From: Modestobacter versicolor
Lineage (GTDB): Bacteria; Actinomycetota; Actinomycetes; Mycobacteriales; Geodermatophilaceae
Direction: 5' to 3'
Assembly: GCF_014195485.1 (NCBI RefSeq)
Contig: NZ_JACIBU010000001.1
Span: 2,852,001-2,916,000 of the forward strand
Length of the DNA stretch: 64,000 nucleotides
Both the position numbers and the translations under genes were made by a program. The notes beneath the pieces were generated by a model. That model had not been told where the DNA came from. It saw nothing but the letters and a program-made list of their open reading frames with translations, and ran no database searches. Position 1 is the first letter of the stretch; each line of letters opens with the position of its first letter. Positions 24,994 to 34,953 of the stretch are shown piece by piece.

Positions 24994-26211
24994 TCATCGC
25001 AGGGCGGAGACGTGGTCGATCAGGTGGCCGACCTCCTCGGGCGTGTTGTAGTGCATCAGCCCGAGCCGCACCGCGCCGCCGTCCTCGTTCGCGCCGATCG
25101 CGTCGAACAGCTCGCGGGAGTAGAAGTCGCCGTCCCAGGCGCAGACGCCGCGGCGGGCCAGCTCCCGGGCGACCTGCCGCGGCCGCATCCGCGAGACGGT
25201 GAAGGAGATCGTCGGCGTCCGGTAGTGCGGTGAGCCGAGGACCTGCACGTGGGCCATCGAGCGCAGCGCGTCGTCCAGCCAGTCGAACAGCCGCGACTCG
25301 TAGTGGCTCACCGCCTCCATGGAGGTGACCAGCCGGTCCCGCCGCGTGCCGGTGGCCTCGGCGCAGAGCGCCGCCAGGTGGTCGACCGAGGCGGCCACCC
25401 CGGCGTAGAGCTCGAACGGCGGGGCGCCCTGCTCGAACCGGTCGGGCACCCGGTCGGGCGCGGGCACCAGCTTGTCCGGGCGCAGCTCCTCGAGCAGCCC
25501 GGGGTGCGCGACCACGGCGCCGACGTGCGGACCGCCCCACTTGTAGGCGCTCAGCGCGAGGAAGTCGGCCTCCAGCGTGGTCACGTCCAGCGGCATGTGC
25601 GCGGCGGCGTGCGCCGCGTCGACGTAGACCAGGGCACCCACCCGGTGCGCGCGCTCGCCGATGGCGGTGACGTCGGGGCAGGTGCCGATGGCGTTGCTGG
25701 CCGCGGTGACGGCCACCAGCCGGGTGCGGTCGGTCAGCAGTTCGTCGTACTGCCAGTCCGGCAGCTCACCGGTCTCGATGTCCACCTCGGCCCACTTGAC
25801 GACCATCCCCAGCTCGTCGGCGACCTGCAGCCACGGCCGCACGTTCGCGTCGTGGTCCAGCCGGCTCACCACGAGCTCGTCGCCCCGGCGCCAGTGCTTG
25901 CCCAGCGCCCGCGCGAACGCGTACGTCAGCGACGTCGTGCTGGGGCCCAGCACCACCCCGCTCGGCACCCCGCCCACCAGGTCGGCGACCGCGGACCGCG
26001 CGCCGGAGACCAGCTGCTCGGCCCGCGCGGAGGAGGCGAAGACCCCGCCCCGGTTGGCGATCGGCACCCGCATGGCCTGGGAGACCGCGCGGACGACGCT
26101 CTCCGGCATCAGGGCACCGCCCGGGCCGTCGGCGTGCAGCAGCCCGTCGGACAGCCCGGGGAACAGCCCGCGGACGCGGGCGACGTCCAGCAGGCGCGCC
26201 CCCGACGACAT
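24994..26211 (-). CDS. class V aminotransferase, cysteine desulfurase-like
   Basis: A 405-residue PLP enzyme. Lys224 in SAYKWGGPH forms the Schiff base and Asp198 in YVDAAHAAAH contacts the PLP ring. The protein resembles the selenocysteine-lyase/desulfurase branch (SufS/CsdA-like), but no Cys in the expected C-terminal loop is obvious and no isc/suf genes are adjacent, so desulfurase activity is uncertain. ATG 26211 is preceded by TACGCT with 6-nt spacing, indicating leaderless transcription. Confidence 0.85.
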   Translation of the reverse strand: MSSGARLLDVARVRGLFPGLSDGLLHADGPGGALMPESVVRAVSQAMRVPIANRGGVFASSARAEQLVSGARSAVADLVGGVPSGVVLGPSTTSLTYAFARALGKHWRRGDELVVSRLDHDANVRPWLQVADELGMVVKWAEVDIETGELPDWQYDELLTDRTRLVAVTAASNAIGTCPDVTAIGERAHRVGALVYVDAAHAAAHMPLDVTTLEADFLALSAYKWGGPHVGAVVAHPGLLEELRPDKLVPAPDRVPDRFEQGAPPFELYAGVAASVDHLAALCAEATGTRRDRLVTSMEAVSHYESRLFDWLDDALRSMAHVQVLGSPHYRTPTISFTVSRMRPRQVARELARRGVCAWDGDFYSRELFDAIGANEDGGAVRLGLMHYNTPEEVGHLIDHVSALR

Positions 26212-26217
26212 GCGGCG

Positions 26218-26223
26218 AGCGTA
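26218..26223 (-). promoter_or_regulatory. -10 box of leaderless aminotransferase promoter
   Basis: TACGCT on the minus strand, 6 nt before ATG 26211. Confidence 0.45.
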
Positions 26224-26308
26224 GCCAGTCGTCCACCGGGAGCCCGGGGCGTGAGCGTGCGACCGGGCACCCCGGCGGCAGGTCGCGGGAGCGGGGCAGG
26301 ATGGGGGC

Positions 26309-26848
26309 ATGACTGCACCCGGACACGGTGAGCCGCACGCCCAGCAGGTCCTCGTCGTCGGTCCCGACGGGACGCCGGTCGGCGCGCTCGCGATGCCCCA
26401 GGACGGCGACGACGACGGCGCGGGCACGGCCGGTGTCGGCGACCTCGTCGAGCAGCCGGCCAAGGTGATGCGGATCGGCACGATGATCAAGCAGCTGCTG
26501 GAGGAGGTCCGGGCCGCGCCGCTGGACGACGCCAGCCGCAACCGGCTGCGCGACATCCACGCCTCGTCGATCCGCGAGCTCGAGCAGGGCCTGGCCCCCG
26601 AGCTGCGCGAGGAGCTCGAGCGGATCACGCTGCCGTTCAACGAGCAGGAGACGCCCTCGGACGCCGAGCTGCGGATCGCCCAGGCCCAGCTGGTGGGCTG
26701 GCTGGAGGGCGTCTTCCACGGCATCCAGACCGCGCTGTTCGCCCAGCAGATGGCCGCCCGGGCCCAGCTGGAGGAGATGCGCCGCAAGGCCCTCCCCGGC
26801 GGCGCCCCGGCGCACGAGCAGCGCCCGGGCGGCGGTCAGTACCTCTGA
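26309..26848 (+). CDS. bpa: bacterial proteasome activator Bpa (PafE)
   Basis: A 179-residue protein of the DUF2587 family, similar in size to mycobacterial Bpa. The central helical core (LLEEVRAAPLDDASRNRLRD to LEEMRRKAL) forms a ring in known members, and the C-terminus ends in GQYL, the motif that docks into the 20S proteasome and opens its gate without ATP. This implies that the organism has a 20S proteasome, although none is in the window. It faces the chemotaxis block across a large two-way terminator. Confidence 0.92.
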   Translation: MTAPGHGEPHAQQVLVVGPDGTPVGALAMPQDGDDDGAGTAGVGDLVEQPAKVMRIGTMIKQLLEEVRAAPLDDASRNRLRDIHASSIRELEQGLAPELREELERITLPFNEQETPSDAELRIAQAQLVGWLEGVFHGIQTALFAQQMAARAQLEEMRRKALPGGAPAHEQRPGGGQYL

Positions 26849-26855
26849 CCCCGCC

Positions 26856-26913
26856 GGCCTGACCCGGGGCACCGGCCGGGCCCCGTGCCCCGGCCGGTGC
26901 CCCGGGTCAGGCC
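26856..26913. terminator. bidirectional terminator with 25-bp perfect arms
   Basis: Left arm 26856-26880 and right arm 26889-26913 are exact reverse complements with an 8-nt loop. It lies between the convergent bpa and cheW-like genes, and the CheW stop codon (26907-26909) is inside the right arm. Confidence 0.8.
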
Positions 26914-28442
26914 CCGACCAGCGGCCGGGCCGACTGCCCGGCCACCAGCGCCACGGCCGGGGCCCCGGCGGGCGGGCGCAGCCGCTGCGCCACCGCCCGC
27001 AGGTCCAGGTCCGGCAGGAGCCGGGAGTCCTCCCCCACGCGCACCAGCGGCGCCGAGCGCAGCGTGGCGCCCCGATCGCCCGCCGCACCCCGCACCGCCT
27101 GGTCGGCGTCGGTCCAGGTGAGCGGTGCGATGCTGCGCAGGGCGTCGACGGCGAAGGCGACCACCCCGTCGTCCACCTCGACCAGCAGCAGGCAGGTCGA
27201 GGGCCCGACCTCCCGCTGCTCGCGGCCGAGCAGGGTCGACAGGCACAGCACCGGCACCACGGCCCGCCGGTGCGAGACCAGCCCGAGCAGACCGGGCACC
27301 GACGTCCGGGTGAGGGTCTCCGGGTACGGCAGGATCTCGCTGACCTGCTCCAGCCGCGTCGCGAGGTCCAGCCCGACCGAGTACGTCAGGTAGGACGGCG
27401 CCCCGCTGGCCGCCGCGGCCGCGGCCGACACCGTGGACGGGTCACCGCTGCGGGTGGTCTCCAGCGCGGTGTTCACCGCCGCGAAGCCCGACAGCTGCGG
27501 GTCGGTGAGCAACGTCGACCCGTCCAGCAGCAGGCAGTCACCGACGCCCGCCACGGTCACCATCCCGGCCAGCAGGTCCGGCCGCGGGAGGGCGAAGGAT
27601 GGGGTTGGCAGGACGTCGTCCGGGTCGACGTGGGCCAGCTCCAGCAGCTCGCTGAGCGCCAGCACCACGTAGCCCGACCCGAGGTCCAGGACGAGGCCGG
27701 CGCCGGTGTCCGCGCGCGGCAGGTCGCCCAGCCCGAGCAGGACCAGCGGGTCGACGACCGGCACCTCCCGGTCGTCGTACACGACGGTGCCGGGGCAGAG
27801 CCGGCTGGTCAGCACCGAGGCACCGAGCTCCGGGGTCGGGATGGTGGTGTGCACGTGCTCGGCGTCGATCGCCAGCCGGTAGGCCCCGCAGCGGAGCACG
27901 GTCAGCGTGCGCCGGCTGCGCCCCGGGACGCCGCCCCGCACCGCGGCGGCGTCCCGGGTGACGTCGGTGACGGTGGGCACGCCGGGCAGCTGCAGCACCG
28001 CCGCGGCATCCAGCACGCTGTACGCCCGGCCCGTGGCGGGGTGGCGGAAGGTGTGCGAGAAGAGCAGCCCGCCGCCCTCCGCGTGCGCGGCCACCAGGCT
28101 GTCGGCCGGGACCTCGCAGATGCCCTGCACCTGGTCGGCCAGCAGCCCGAGCACCCGGTTGCCCGAGGCCACGACTACGACGACCTGGTCCGCGCGCCGG
28201 TCCTCCGAGCGCCCGGTCACGGCCTGCAGGTCCAGCACCGGGAGGACCAGCCGGCGCAGCTCGACGGCACCGAGCAGACCCGGCGCCGTCGCGGGCAGCC
28301 CGGCCAGCTCGGCCGGGCACGGCACGACCTCGCGCAGCGCCGACAGCGGCAGGGCGACGTCCATCCCGGCCAGCCGCAGCAGGCCGTAGACGACGTCGGC
28401 GTCGGCGTCCACGGGCGGCAGCTCCTCCAGCGCGGTGGTCAC
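26907..28442 (-). CDS. triple CheW-domain chemotaxis coupling protein
   Basis: A ~511-residue protein made of three CheW-like domains in tandem (roughly residues 15-150, 180-330 and 340-490). Each repeats the pattern of a regulator loop followed by a docking segment: LLGAVELRRLVLPVLDL, CPGTVVYDDREVPVVDP and LLGLVSHRRAVVPVLCL. CheW domains bridge chemoreceptors and the CheA kinase, so a three-domain version may crosslink arrays. The GTG start lies 5 nt after the stop of the PAS receptor gene upstream, indicating one operon. No cheA, cheB or cheR is in the window. Confidence 0.85.
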   Translation of the reverse strand: MTTALEELPPVDADADVVYGLLRLAGMDVALPLSALREVVPCPAELAGLPATAPGLLGAVELRRLVLPVLDLQAVTGRSEDRRADQVVVVVASGNRVLGLLADQVQGICEVPADSLVAAHAEGGGLLFSHTFRHPATGRAYSVLDAAAVLQLPGVPTVTDVTRDAAAVRGGVPGRSRRTLTVLRCGAYRLAIDAEHVHTTIPTPELGASVLTSRLCPGTVVYDDREVPVVDPLVLLGLGDLPRADTGAGLVLDLGSGYVVLALSELLELAHVDPDDVLPTPSFALPRPDLLAGMVTVAGVGDCLLLDGSTLLTDPQLSGFAAVNTALETTRSGDPSTVSAAAAAASGAPSYLTYSVGLDLATRLEQVSEILPYPETLTRTSVPGLLGLVSHRRAVVPVLCLSTLLGREQREVGPSTCLLLVEVDDGVVAFAVDALRSIAPLTWTDADQAVRGAAGDRGATLRSAPLVRVGEDSRLLPDLDLRAVAQRLRPPAGAPAVALVAGQSARPLVGA

Positions 28443-28447
28443 GACCG

Positions 28448-31264
28448 TCAGTCCCCGGACGCGAGCTGGGAGATCAGCTCGTCGACCTCGCGGGAGGCCG
28501 CCTGCTGCAGCTGGGTGGACTCGGAGATGCCGCGGATCGTCTCGTTGGTGCGGGTGACGCTGTCGACGATCCGCTCGAACGCGTTCTCGGCCCGCTTGGA
28601 GACCTCCGAGCCCTGGGCGACCCGCTCGGCCGACTCCTCGATGAGCGTGCCGATCTGCTGCGAGGCCTCGAACGAGCGCTCGGCCAGCTTGCGCACCTCG
28701 CCGGCGACGATGGAGAACCCGACGCCGTGCTCGCCGGCCCGGGCGGCCTCGATCGAGGCGTTGAACGCCAGCAGGTTGGTCTGGTTGGCGATCTCGCCCA
28801 TGACCCGGACGATCTGGGTGATCGAGTTCGACGACTTCTGGATCAGCGCGATGGCCTCCAGCGAGGCCCGCAGCGCCTCCACGCCCTGGCGCGCGTTGTC
28901 CTGGGTCTCGGCGGCCAGGCCGGTGGCGGTCTGGGAGCTGCGGGCGATGTCCTCGATGGAGACGGCCAGGTTCCGCACGGACGCGGTCATGTCCTTGGTG
29001 CCCAGCGCGATCCGCTGCTCCCGCTCCACCTCGGCGGTGACGTCGTAGGCGAACTTGACCACCTTGAACGGCGTGCCGGTCAGGTCGAGGATCGGGTTGT
29101 AGGTGGCCTGGATGTGCACGTCCCGGCCGTACTTGCCCTTGCGGTGGAACCGGCCGGCCAGCACCTCCCCCTCGCCGAGCCTGATCCAGAAGTCCCGGTA
29201 CTCCGGGGAACGGATGTAGTCGTCGTCGCAGAACTCGCTGTGGTGGTGGCCGATGACCTCGCGCCGCGAGTAGCCCATGGTGCGCAGGAAGTTGTCGTTG
29301 GCGGCGAGCACGTTGCCCTCGAGGTCGAACTCGATGACCGCCTGCGCCCGGTCCACGGCGTTGACCCGTGCCTCGATCTCGGCGTTGCGGAGCTTGGCCC
29401 GGGTGACGTCGCTGGCGAACTTGACCACCTTGAACGGCCGGCCGGCGTCGTCCAGGATCGGGTTGTAGGTCGCCTGGATCCAGACGTCCTGACCGCCCTT
29501 GTGGATGCGCCGGTACTCCCCGGTGTGGAAGTCGCCGCTGGCCAGCTTCTCCCAGAACTCCCGGTACTCCTGGCCGGCCGTGTACTCCGGGTCGCAGAAG
29601 ATCCGGTGGTGCTTGCCCTGCACCTCGGCGAGCGTGTAGCCCAGCGCCTGCAGGAAGTTCTGGTTCGCGGTGATGATCGTGCCGTCGAGGTCGAACTCGA
29701 TCACCGCCTGGGCCCGGTCGATCGCCGTGACCTTGCCGGTGAACTCGGCGTTCTCGCGCTTGGCCCGGGTGACGTCGGTGGCGAACTTGACCACCCTCAG
29801 CACCCGGCCGGACTCGTCCAGGATCGGGTTGTAGGTGGCCTGCAGCCAGACCTCGCGCCCCTCCCTGTCCCGGCGCTTGAACTCCCCGCTGTCGTAGTGG
29901 CCCTGACCGAGGCGCTGCCAGAACTCGGCGTACTCGTCGGACGCGGCGTAGACGGGGTCGCAGAACATCCGGTGGTGCTTGCCGCGGATCTCGGCGAGCG
30001 GCCAGCCCATCGTGTCCACGAAGTTCTGGTTGGCCGTGAGCACCCGGCCGGTCAGGTCGAACTCGATCACCGCCTGGGCGCGCTCGATCGCCGCCACCTT
30101 GCCGCGTGCCTCCGCACCGGCGAACTTGGCCTCGGTGATGTCGCTGGCGAACTTGACGATCTTGAGGGGCTTGCCGGTGTCGTCGAGGATGGGGTTGTAG
30201 GTGGCCTGCAGCCACACCTCGCGCCCGTCCTTGGCCACCCGCTTGAACTCGCCCGCCTCGTAGCCGCCGCTGCTCAGCCGGACCCAGAACTCCTCGTACT
30301 CGGGGCTGCTCGCCACGCCTGGCTCGCAGAAGATGCGGTGGTGCTTGCCCTGGATCTCGTGCAGGGCGTAGCCCATCGTCTCCAGGAAGTTGGCGTTCGC
30401 GCCGATCACGGTGCCGTCGGTCCGGAACTCGACCACCGCCTGGGCCCGGTCGATGGCGGCGACCTTGCCGCGCGACTCGGCGTCGGCCAGGCGCGCGACG
30501 GTGATGTCGCTGGCGAACTTGACGACCTTGAGCGGCTTGCCCTCGTCGTCCAGGATCGGGTTGTAGGTGGCCTGCAGCCAGACCTCGCGGCCGCCCTTGG
30601 CCAGCCGCTTGTAGACCCCACCCTCGAACTGGCCGGTGCCCAGCCGCTGCCAGAAGTCGGCGTACTCGGCGCTGGCCGCGGTACCGGGCTCGACGAACAT
30701 CCGGTGGTGCTTCCCGCGCACCTCGGCCAGCGTGTAGCCCATCGCGTCCAGGAAGTTGCGGTTGGCGGTCATGATCGTGCCGTCGAGGGCGAACTCGATG
30801 ACGGCCTGCGAGCGGTCCAGGGCGACGGCCTGGCTCTGCCGCTCGAGGGCGGCGACCTTCCCCTCGGTGATGTCGGTGGCCAGCACGACCACCTTCACCG
30901 GCCGGCCGGAGGCGTCCGGGACGGGGATGTAGGTCGACCGCAGCCACACCTCCCGGCCGCCCTTGGCCAGCCGCTTGACCGCGATCCCGGCCTCGACCAC
31001 CCCGTCGGCGAGCCCCGCCCAGAGGGCGGCGTACTCGTCGGACGCGGCGTAGGCGGGGTCGCAGAAGAGGCGGTGGTGCTGCCCGCGCACCTCGTCGAGG
31101 GAGTACCCGGTGACGTCCAGGAAGTTCTGGTTCGCGGTCACCAGGTGCCCGGTCAGGTCGAACTCGGCGACCGCCTGGGAGCGGTCCAGCGCGGCGATGA
31201 TGCTGGCGTGCTCGAGCGGCTGGTCGGTGAGCGCGGCGGCGGGCTTGCTGGGGGCGGCGGGCAT
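28448..31264 (-). CDS. soluble chemoreceptor with six tandem PAS domains
   Basis: A 938-residue methyl-accepting chemotaxis-type protein with no membrane segment. Six PAS/PAC units of about 122 residues fill residues ~20-750. Each opens with a variant of [13 protein letters not shown] and TANQNFL and ends with [10 protein letters not shown] and VKFASDIT. The signalling domain follows, with the hairpin tip [20 protein letters not shown]. The units are highly alike, so they arose by recent tandem duplication. Aer/BdlA-like energy or redox sensing is plausible, but cofactor residues were not identified. The downstream CheW gene is nearly contiguous. A sigma-28-like promoter precedes it. Confidence 0.9.
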   Translation of the reverse strand: MPAAPSKPAAALTDQPLEHASIIAALDRSQAVAEFDLTGHLVTANQNFLDVTGYSLDEVRGQHHRLFCDPAYAASDEYAALWAGLADGVVEAGIAVKRLAKGGREVWLRSTYIPVPDASGRPVKVVVLATDITEGKVAALERQSQAVALDRSQAVIEFALDGTIMTANRNFLDAMGYTLAEVRGKHHRMFVEPGTAASAEYADFWQRLGTGQFEGGVYKRLAKGGREVWLQATYNPILDDEGKPLKVVKFASDITVARLADAESRGKVAAIDRAQAVVEFRTDGTVIGANANFLETMGYALHEIQGKHHRIFCEPGVASSPEYEEFWVRLSSGGYEAGEFKRVAKDGREVWLQATYNPILDDTGKPLKIVKFASDITEAKFAGAEARGKVAAIERAQAVIEFDLTGRVLTANQNFVDTMGWPLAEIRGKHHRMFCDPVYAASDEYAEFWQRLGQGHYDSGEFKRRDREGREVWLQATYNPILDESGRVLRVVKFATDVTRAKRENAEFTGKVTAIDRAQAVIEFDLDGTIITANQNFLQALGYTLAEVQGKHHRIFCDPEYTAGQEYREFWEKLASGDFHTGEYRRIHKGGQDVWIQATYNPILDDAGRPFKVVKFASDVTRAKLRNAEIEARVNAVDRAQAVIEFDLEGNVLAANDNFLRTMGYSRREVIGHHHSEFCDDDYIRSPEYRDFWIRLGEGEVLAGRFHRKGKYGRDVHIQATYNPILDLTGTPFKVVKFAYDVTAEVEREQRIALGTKDMTASVRNLAVSIEDIARSSQTATGLAAETQDNARQGVEALRASLEAIALIQKSSNSITQIVRVMGEIANQTNLLAFNASIEAARAGEHGVGFSIVAGEVRKLAERSFEASQQIGTLIEESAERVAQGSEVSKRAENAFERIVDSVTRTNETIRGISESTQLQQAASREVDELISQLASGD

Positions 31265-31330
31265 CGATGCCTCCGGGTGGTGACGTCCAGGACGTCGAGG
31301 ACGGCCGACTGTTCGACCGGGTCGGTCCTG

Positions 31331-31357
31331 TCATCGGCAGGAACCGGTTGCGCTGGA
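31331..31357 (-). promoter_or_regulatory. sigma-28-like promoter of six-PAS receptor gene
   Basis: On the minus strand TCCA, 15 nt, then GCCGATGA, ending 66 nt before the ATG at 31264. GCCGAT with 15-nt spacing matches the FliA/WhiG consensus; the -35 box is only a partial match. The two membrane receptors have the same arrangement. Confidence 0.5.
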
Positions 31358-31394
31358 CCCGATGGCCCGCCATTCGGCAGGGTGAGACCAGAAA

Positions 31395-31419
31395 GGCCCC
31401 GGCGCACCGCACCGGGGCC
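31395..31419 (-). terminator. intrinsic terminator of first membrane chemoreceptor gene
   Basis: On the minus strand GGCCCCGG, loop TGCGGTGCG, CCGGGGCC followed by TTTCTGG, one of the few stems here with a short T tract. It lies 20 nt after the receptor stop codon at 31439. Confidence 0.7.
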
Positions 31420-31438
31420 CCTCAGCGAGGTGCGGTCG

Positions 31439-33061
31439 TCACACGGTGAAGCGCCGGACGGCGTCCTGCAGCTCGTCGCTCATCCGGGCCAGGTCCGCCG
31501 CCGAGCGCTGCGCCTCCGCGACGCCCTCGTTGGTCTGCTGGGTGCCGGCGGCCAGGCCGGCGATGGCCGTGGCGATGCTGCGCGAGCTGCCGGCCGCCTC
31601 GGCGACGTTCCGGTTCATCTCGTTGGTCGTGGCGGTCTGCTCCTCGACCGCGGCGGCGATCGTGGCCTGGTAGTCGTTGATCTGCCCGATCACCGAGCTG
31701 ATCTCACCGATCGCGTCCACCGCGCCGGCGGTGTCGGCCTGGATGGCCTCGACCCGCTTGGAGATGTCCTCGGTCGCCCGCGCCGTCTCCTGCGCCAGCT
31801 CCTTCACCTCGCTGGCCACCACCGCGAAGCCCTTGCCCGCCTCACCGGCCCGCGCCGCCTCGATGGTCGCGTTGAGCGCCAGCAGGTTGGTCTGCTCGGC
31901 GATGCCGTTGATCAGCTTCACCACCGTGGCGATCTCCTGCGAGGAGTCACCCAGCTTGCCCACCGTCCGGGTGGTGTTCTCCGCGACCGCCACCGCCTGA
32001 CCCGCCACCCGGCTGGCCTCGCTGGCGTTCTGGCTGATCTCCCGGATCGCCGCCTCCATCTGCTGCGAACCCGTCGCCACCGTGTCCACCGAGGACGCGA
32101 CCTCACCGGCCGAGGCGACGACCACGTCGGCCTGCCCGGTCGCCGTCCGGGCGCTCTCGGCCATGCCCGCGGCGCCGGTGTTCAGCGCCTGGGAGGCCAC
32201 GGCCAGCCGGCCGGCCGAGTCGTTGACCAGCCGGAGCACGGCGCTCAGGGCCTCCAGGGTGGTGTCCAGGGACTGCGCCACCTGGCCGAGCTCGGCGCCA
32301 CCGGTCTCACCGGCCCGCACGCTGAGGTCACCGCCGGCGACCTGGTCCAGCACCTCCCGGATCCGGTCGACCGGCCGGGTCACCGAGCGGACGATCAGCA
32401 GCGCGAGGACGACGGAGACGACCAGGCCGATGACGATGATGACCAGCGTCAGCGTCCGCGCGGAGGTGTAGGCGTCGCCCGCCTCGGCCGCGGTCGCCCG
32501 GGCAGCCGCCGCGGCGGCACCCGTGGCGTCGGCGATGGAGCTCTCGATGACCGCCTCGGAGCTGTTCATCGTGGCCAGCAGCGCCTGGGTGTTGGCACCG
32601 CCGCCCTGCTGCAGCTGCCCGAGCGCGGTGAGGTAGGTGGCCACGGCGTCGGAGAACTGCCCGAAGGACTCGGCCGCGGCCGGGGACAGCGTCATGGCGG
32701 CGACGGCGGCCTGGTCCTCGGTCAGCTTCGCGGCCGCCGCGGCGGCGGACTGCTGCGCCTCCGCGATGGAGGCCGGCGGCAGGGCGGCGATCGCGGCGCG
32801 GGCGGTGTGGGCGCTGAGGGTCCACCAGTCGGCCTGCAGCGTGCGGAGCCCGTCCAGGGGGACGGCGCCCTCGGTGTACACCGCATCGGCCTGGTCGCTC
32901 AGCGCCGACATCCGCGAGATGCCGACCGCACCGACCGTCAGCGTGGTGAGCGCGACGATCACGATGGCGCCGAGCAGCCGGCCGCGGAGCCCGATCCGGC
33001 CGGCGACGCTGGTGAGCGGGTTGCCGCTGCTCTCGGGGGCGGTGCCGGCTACGACGTCCAT
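31439..33061 (-). CDS. methyl-accepting chemotaxis protein, 4HB-HAMP-MCP
   Basis: A 540-residue membrane chemoreceptor. The first membrane helix ([16 protein letters not shown]) is near residues 25-45, then a ~150-residue periplasmic four-helix bundle, a second membrane helix ([18 protein letters not shown]), HAMP and the cytoplasmic signalling hairpin with tip [20 protein letters not shown]. The ligand-binding bundle is Ala-rich, with no recognisable specific site. ATG 33061 has GGAGAGG upstream. Its signalling half is almost identical to that of the next receptor, pointing to recent duplication or gene conversion. Confidence 0.92.
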   Translation of the reverse strand: MDVVAGTAPESSGNPLTSVAGRIGLRGRLLGAIVIVALTTLTVGAVGISRMSALSDQADAVYTEGAVPLDGLRTLQADWWTLSAHTARAAIAALPPASIAEAQQSAAAAAAKLTEDQAAVAAMTLSPAAAESFGQFSDAVATYLTALGQLQQGGGANTQALLATMNSSEAVIESSIADATGAAAAAARATAAEAGDAYTSARTLTLVIIVIGLVVSVVLALLIVRSVTRPVDRIREVLDQVAGGDLSVRAGETGGAELGQVAQSLDTTLEALSAVLRLVNDSAGRLAVASQALNTGAAGMAESARTATGQADVVVASAGEVASSVDTVATGSQQMEAAIREISQNASEASRVAGQAVAVAENTTRTVGKLGDSSQEIATVVKLINGIAEQTNLLALNATIEAARAGEAGKGFAVVASEVKELAQETARATEDISKRVEAIQADTAGAVDAIGEISSVIGQINDYQATIAAAVEEQTATTNEMNRNVAEAAGSSRSIATAIAGLAAGTQQTNEGVAEAQRSAADLARMSDELQDAVRRFTV

Positions 33062-33106
33062 GTGGGCCTCTCCTGGGAACGGGTCCCTGCGACCCACTGT
33101 GCTCAG

Positions 33107-33133
33107 TCATCGGCAGGGGGCGGCGGTGATCGA
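33107..33133 (-). promoter_or_regulatory. sigma-28-like promoter of membrane receptor gene
   Basis: On the minus strand TCGA, 15 nt, GCCGATGA, 46 nt before ATG 33061. A 7-mer TCGGGTC lies at the same distance upstream of GCCGAT as in the six-PAS receptor promoter. Confidence 0.5.
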
Positions 33134-33157
33134 CCCGAACCCCTCGGGGCCGGCACG

Positions 33158-33195
33158 ACGGCGGGCCCCGGCGCAGCTGCGCCGGGGCCCGCCGT
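33158..33195. terminator. 38-bp perfect palindrome between the two receptor genes
   Basis: An uninterrupted 38-bp palindrome centred on CAGCTG at 33174-33179, 17 nt beyond the stop of the second membrane receptor. It should terminate that transcript before the promoter of the first receptor. It has no spacer loop, so in DNA it could also extrude as a cruciform. Confidence 0.7.
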
Positions 33196-33211
33196 GGTGC
33201 GGTGCCGCCTC

Positions 33212-34837
33212 CTACACGGTGAAGCGGCTGACGGCGTGCTGCAGCTCGTCGCTCATCCGGGCCAGCTCGGCGGCGGACCGCTGGGCGTCCTCGACCCGCT
33301 GGTTGGTCTCCGCCGTGCCAGCGGCCAGGCCGGAGATGGCGGTGGCGATGCTGCGCGAGCTGCCGGCCGCCTCGGCGACGTTCCGGTTCATCTCGTTGGT
33401 CGTGGCGGTCTGCTCCTCCACGGCCGCGGCGATGGTCGCCTGGAAGTCGTTGATCTCGCCGATCACCGAGCTGATCTGGCCGATGGCCTCGACGGCCCCC
33501 GCCGTGTCGCCCTGGATGGCCTCCACCCGGCGGGAGATGTCCTCGGTCGCCCGGGCGGTCTCCTGGGCCAGCTCCTTGACCTCGCTGGCCACCACGGCGA
33601 AGCCCTTGCCCGCCTCGCCGGCCCGAGCCGCCTCGATCGTGGCGTTCAGCGCCAGCAGGTTCGTCTGCTCGGCGATGCCGTTGATCAGCTTCACCACCGT
33701 GGCGATCTCGGCCGAGGACTCGCCGAGCTTGCCCACCGTCCGGGTGGTGTTCTCCGCGACGTTGACGGCCTGGCCGGCGACCCGGCTGGCCTCGCTGGCG
33801 TTCTGGCTGATCTCCCGGATCGCCGCCTCCATCTGCTGCGAACCCGTCGCCACCGTGTCCACCGAGGAGGCCACCTCACCGGCCGAGGCCACGACCACGT
33901 CGGCCTGCCCGGCGGCGTTGTGGGCGTTCTGCGCCATCGACTCCGCGCCCGCGCTGAGCTGCAGCGAGGCGGTGGCCAGCCGGCCGGCCGAGTCGTTGAC
34001 CAGGGTCAGCACCCCGCCGAGCGCGTCGAGGGTCTCGTCCAGCGAGGCCGCGACCTGGTCGAGCTCGGCGCCACCGGTCCGCCCGGCGCGCACCCGCAGG
34101 TCGCCGGCGGTGACCTGGCCCAGCACCTCGCGGATCCGCTCCACCGGCCGGGTGACGCTGCGGGCCATCAGGACGGCGAGGGCGACGGAGACCAGCAGCC
34201 CGAGGACGACGCCGGCGATGGTCAGCGTGCGGGCACTGGCGTAGGCGTCCCGGGCGTCCTGGACCGTGCTCTCGGCGACCGCGATCTGCGCGGCGGTGGC
34301 CTCGTTGAGCGCGTCGACGGCGTCGTTCTCCGCCTGGATGAGCGTCGGCAGCAACGAGAACGAGTCGCCACCGGAGGCGCCGATCGCGGCCATCTGGGCG
34401 CTGGTGTCGTCGTAGAGCTGGATGGCGGTCTGGAAGTCCGCGAAGCCCGCCGCGGTGCCCGGGGACAGCTCCGCCCCGGCCAGGCCGGCGCGCAGACCGT
34501 CGAGCGCCTCCCGGTCCTCGGCCGTCTGCTCCTGCAGCGACTGGATGAGCTCCGGCGTGAGGCCCACGCTCCGGCCACGGGAGATGTCGGCCTGCAGCTC
34601 CCAGTAGGTGGAGCGCAGCAGGAGGATGTCCCGCAGCGGGACGGCGCCCTGCTCGTAGACCGCCTCGGCCTGGTGGCTGAGCTCGCCCATCCGCGTCACG
34701 CCGAGCGTGCCGACCGCCAGCGTGGCGAGGGCGACGGTCAGGAAGGCGGCCAGCAGCCGGCTGCGCAGCCCGAACCGAGCCGCCCGGTCGTGCGCCGCGG
34801 CGTCGCCGACGTCGGTGGTGGGTGTCGCGTCGTCCAT
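33212..34837 (-). CDS. methyl-accepting chemotaxis protein, paralog of 31439 receptor
   Basis: A 541-residue receptor with the same layout: membrane helix near residues 25-45 ([16 protein letters not shown]), periplasmic bundle, second helix ([18 protein letters not shown]), HAMP and signalling hairpin. The periplasmic bundle differs clearly from that of the downstream receptor, while the cytoplasmic domain differs at only a few positions. The two probably sense different ligands and share one kinase array. ATG 34837 is preferred over an upstream in-frame start that would overlap the promoter. Confidence 0.92.
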   Translation of the reverse strand: MDDATPTTDVGDAAAHDRAARFGLRSRLLAAFLTVALATLAVGTLGVTRMGELSHQAEAVYEQGAVPLRDILLLRSTYWELQADISRGRSVGLTPELIQSLQEQTAEDREALDGLRAGLAGAELSPGTAAGFADFQTAIQLYDDTSAQMAAIGASGGDSFSLLPTLIQAENDAVDALNEATAAQIAVAESTVQDARDAYASARTLTIAGVVLGLLVSVALAVLMARSVTRPVERIREVLGQVTAGDLRVRAGRTGGAELDQVAASLDETLDALGGVLTLVNDSAGRLATASLQLSAGAESMAQNAHNAAGQADVVVASAGEVASSVDTVATGSQQMEAAIREISQNASEASRVAGQAVNVAENTTRTVGKLGESSAEIATVVKLINGIAEQTNLLALNATIEAARAGEAGKGFAVVASEVKELAQETARATEDISRRVEAIQGDTAGAVEAIGQISSVIGEINDFQATIAAAVEEQTATTNEMNRNVAEAAGSSRSIATAISGLAAGTAETNQRVEDAQRSAAELARMSDELQHAVSRFTV

Positions 34838-34884
34838 GAGCGTGCCTCTCTGCGCGGGCGCTCGCTGCGCCGTCTCGAGAGGGG

Positions 34885-34911
34885 TGATCGGCAGCACACC
34901 CGGGGACTCCA
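34885..34911 (-). promoter_or_regulatory. sigma-28-like promoter of second membrane receptor gene
   Basis: On the minus strand TGGA, 15 nt, GCCGATCA, 48 nt before ATG 34837. The -10 box matches the other two chemoreceptor promoters; the -35 box is weaker. Confidence 0.45.
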
Positions 34912-34953
34912 GGCGAGGACGTCAATCGAAACGAGATGGTCCGTTCCGACTGC

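Noticed and set aside
28800-31200. Regular repeats of about 366 bp, considered as a repeat array.
   Set aside because: They are the six PAS-domain coding units of one gene, not CRISPR spacers or satellite DNA.
26907-31412. A continuous minus-strand frame of about 1,500 codons joining the CheW region to sequence across the PAS receptor.
   Set aside because: Only its C-terminal third is real (the triple CheW protein). The rest is an out-of-frame reading of the six-PAS receptor, which has better motifs in its own frame.
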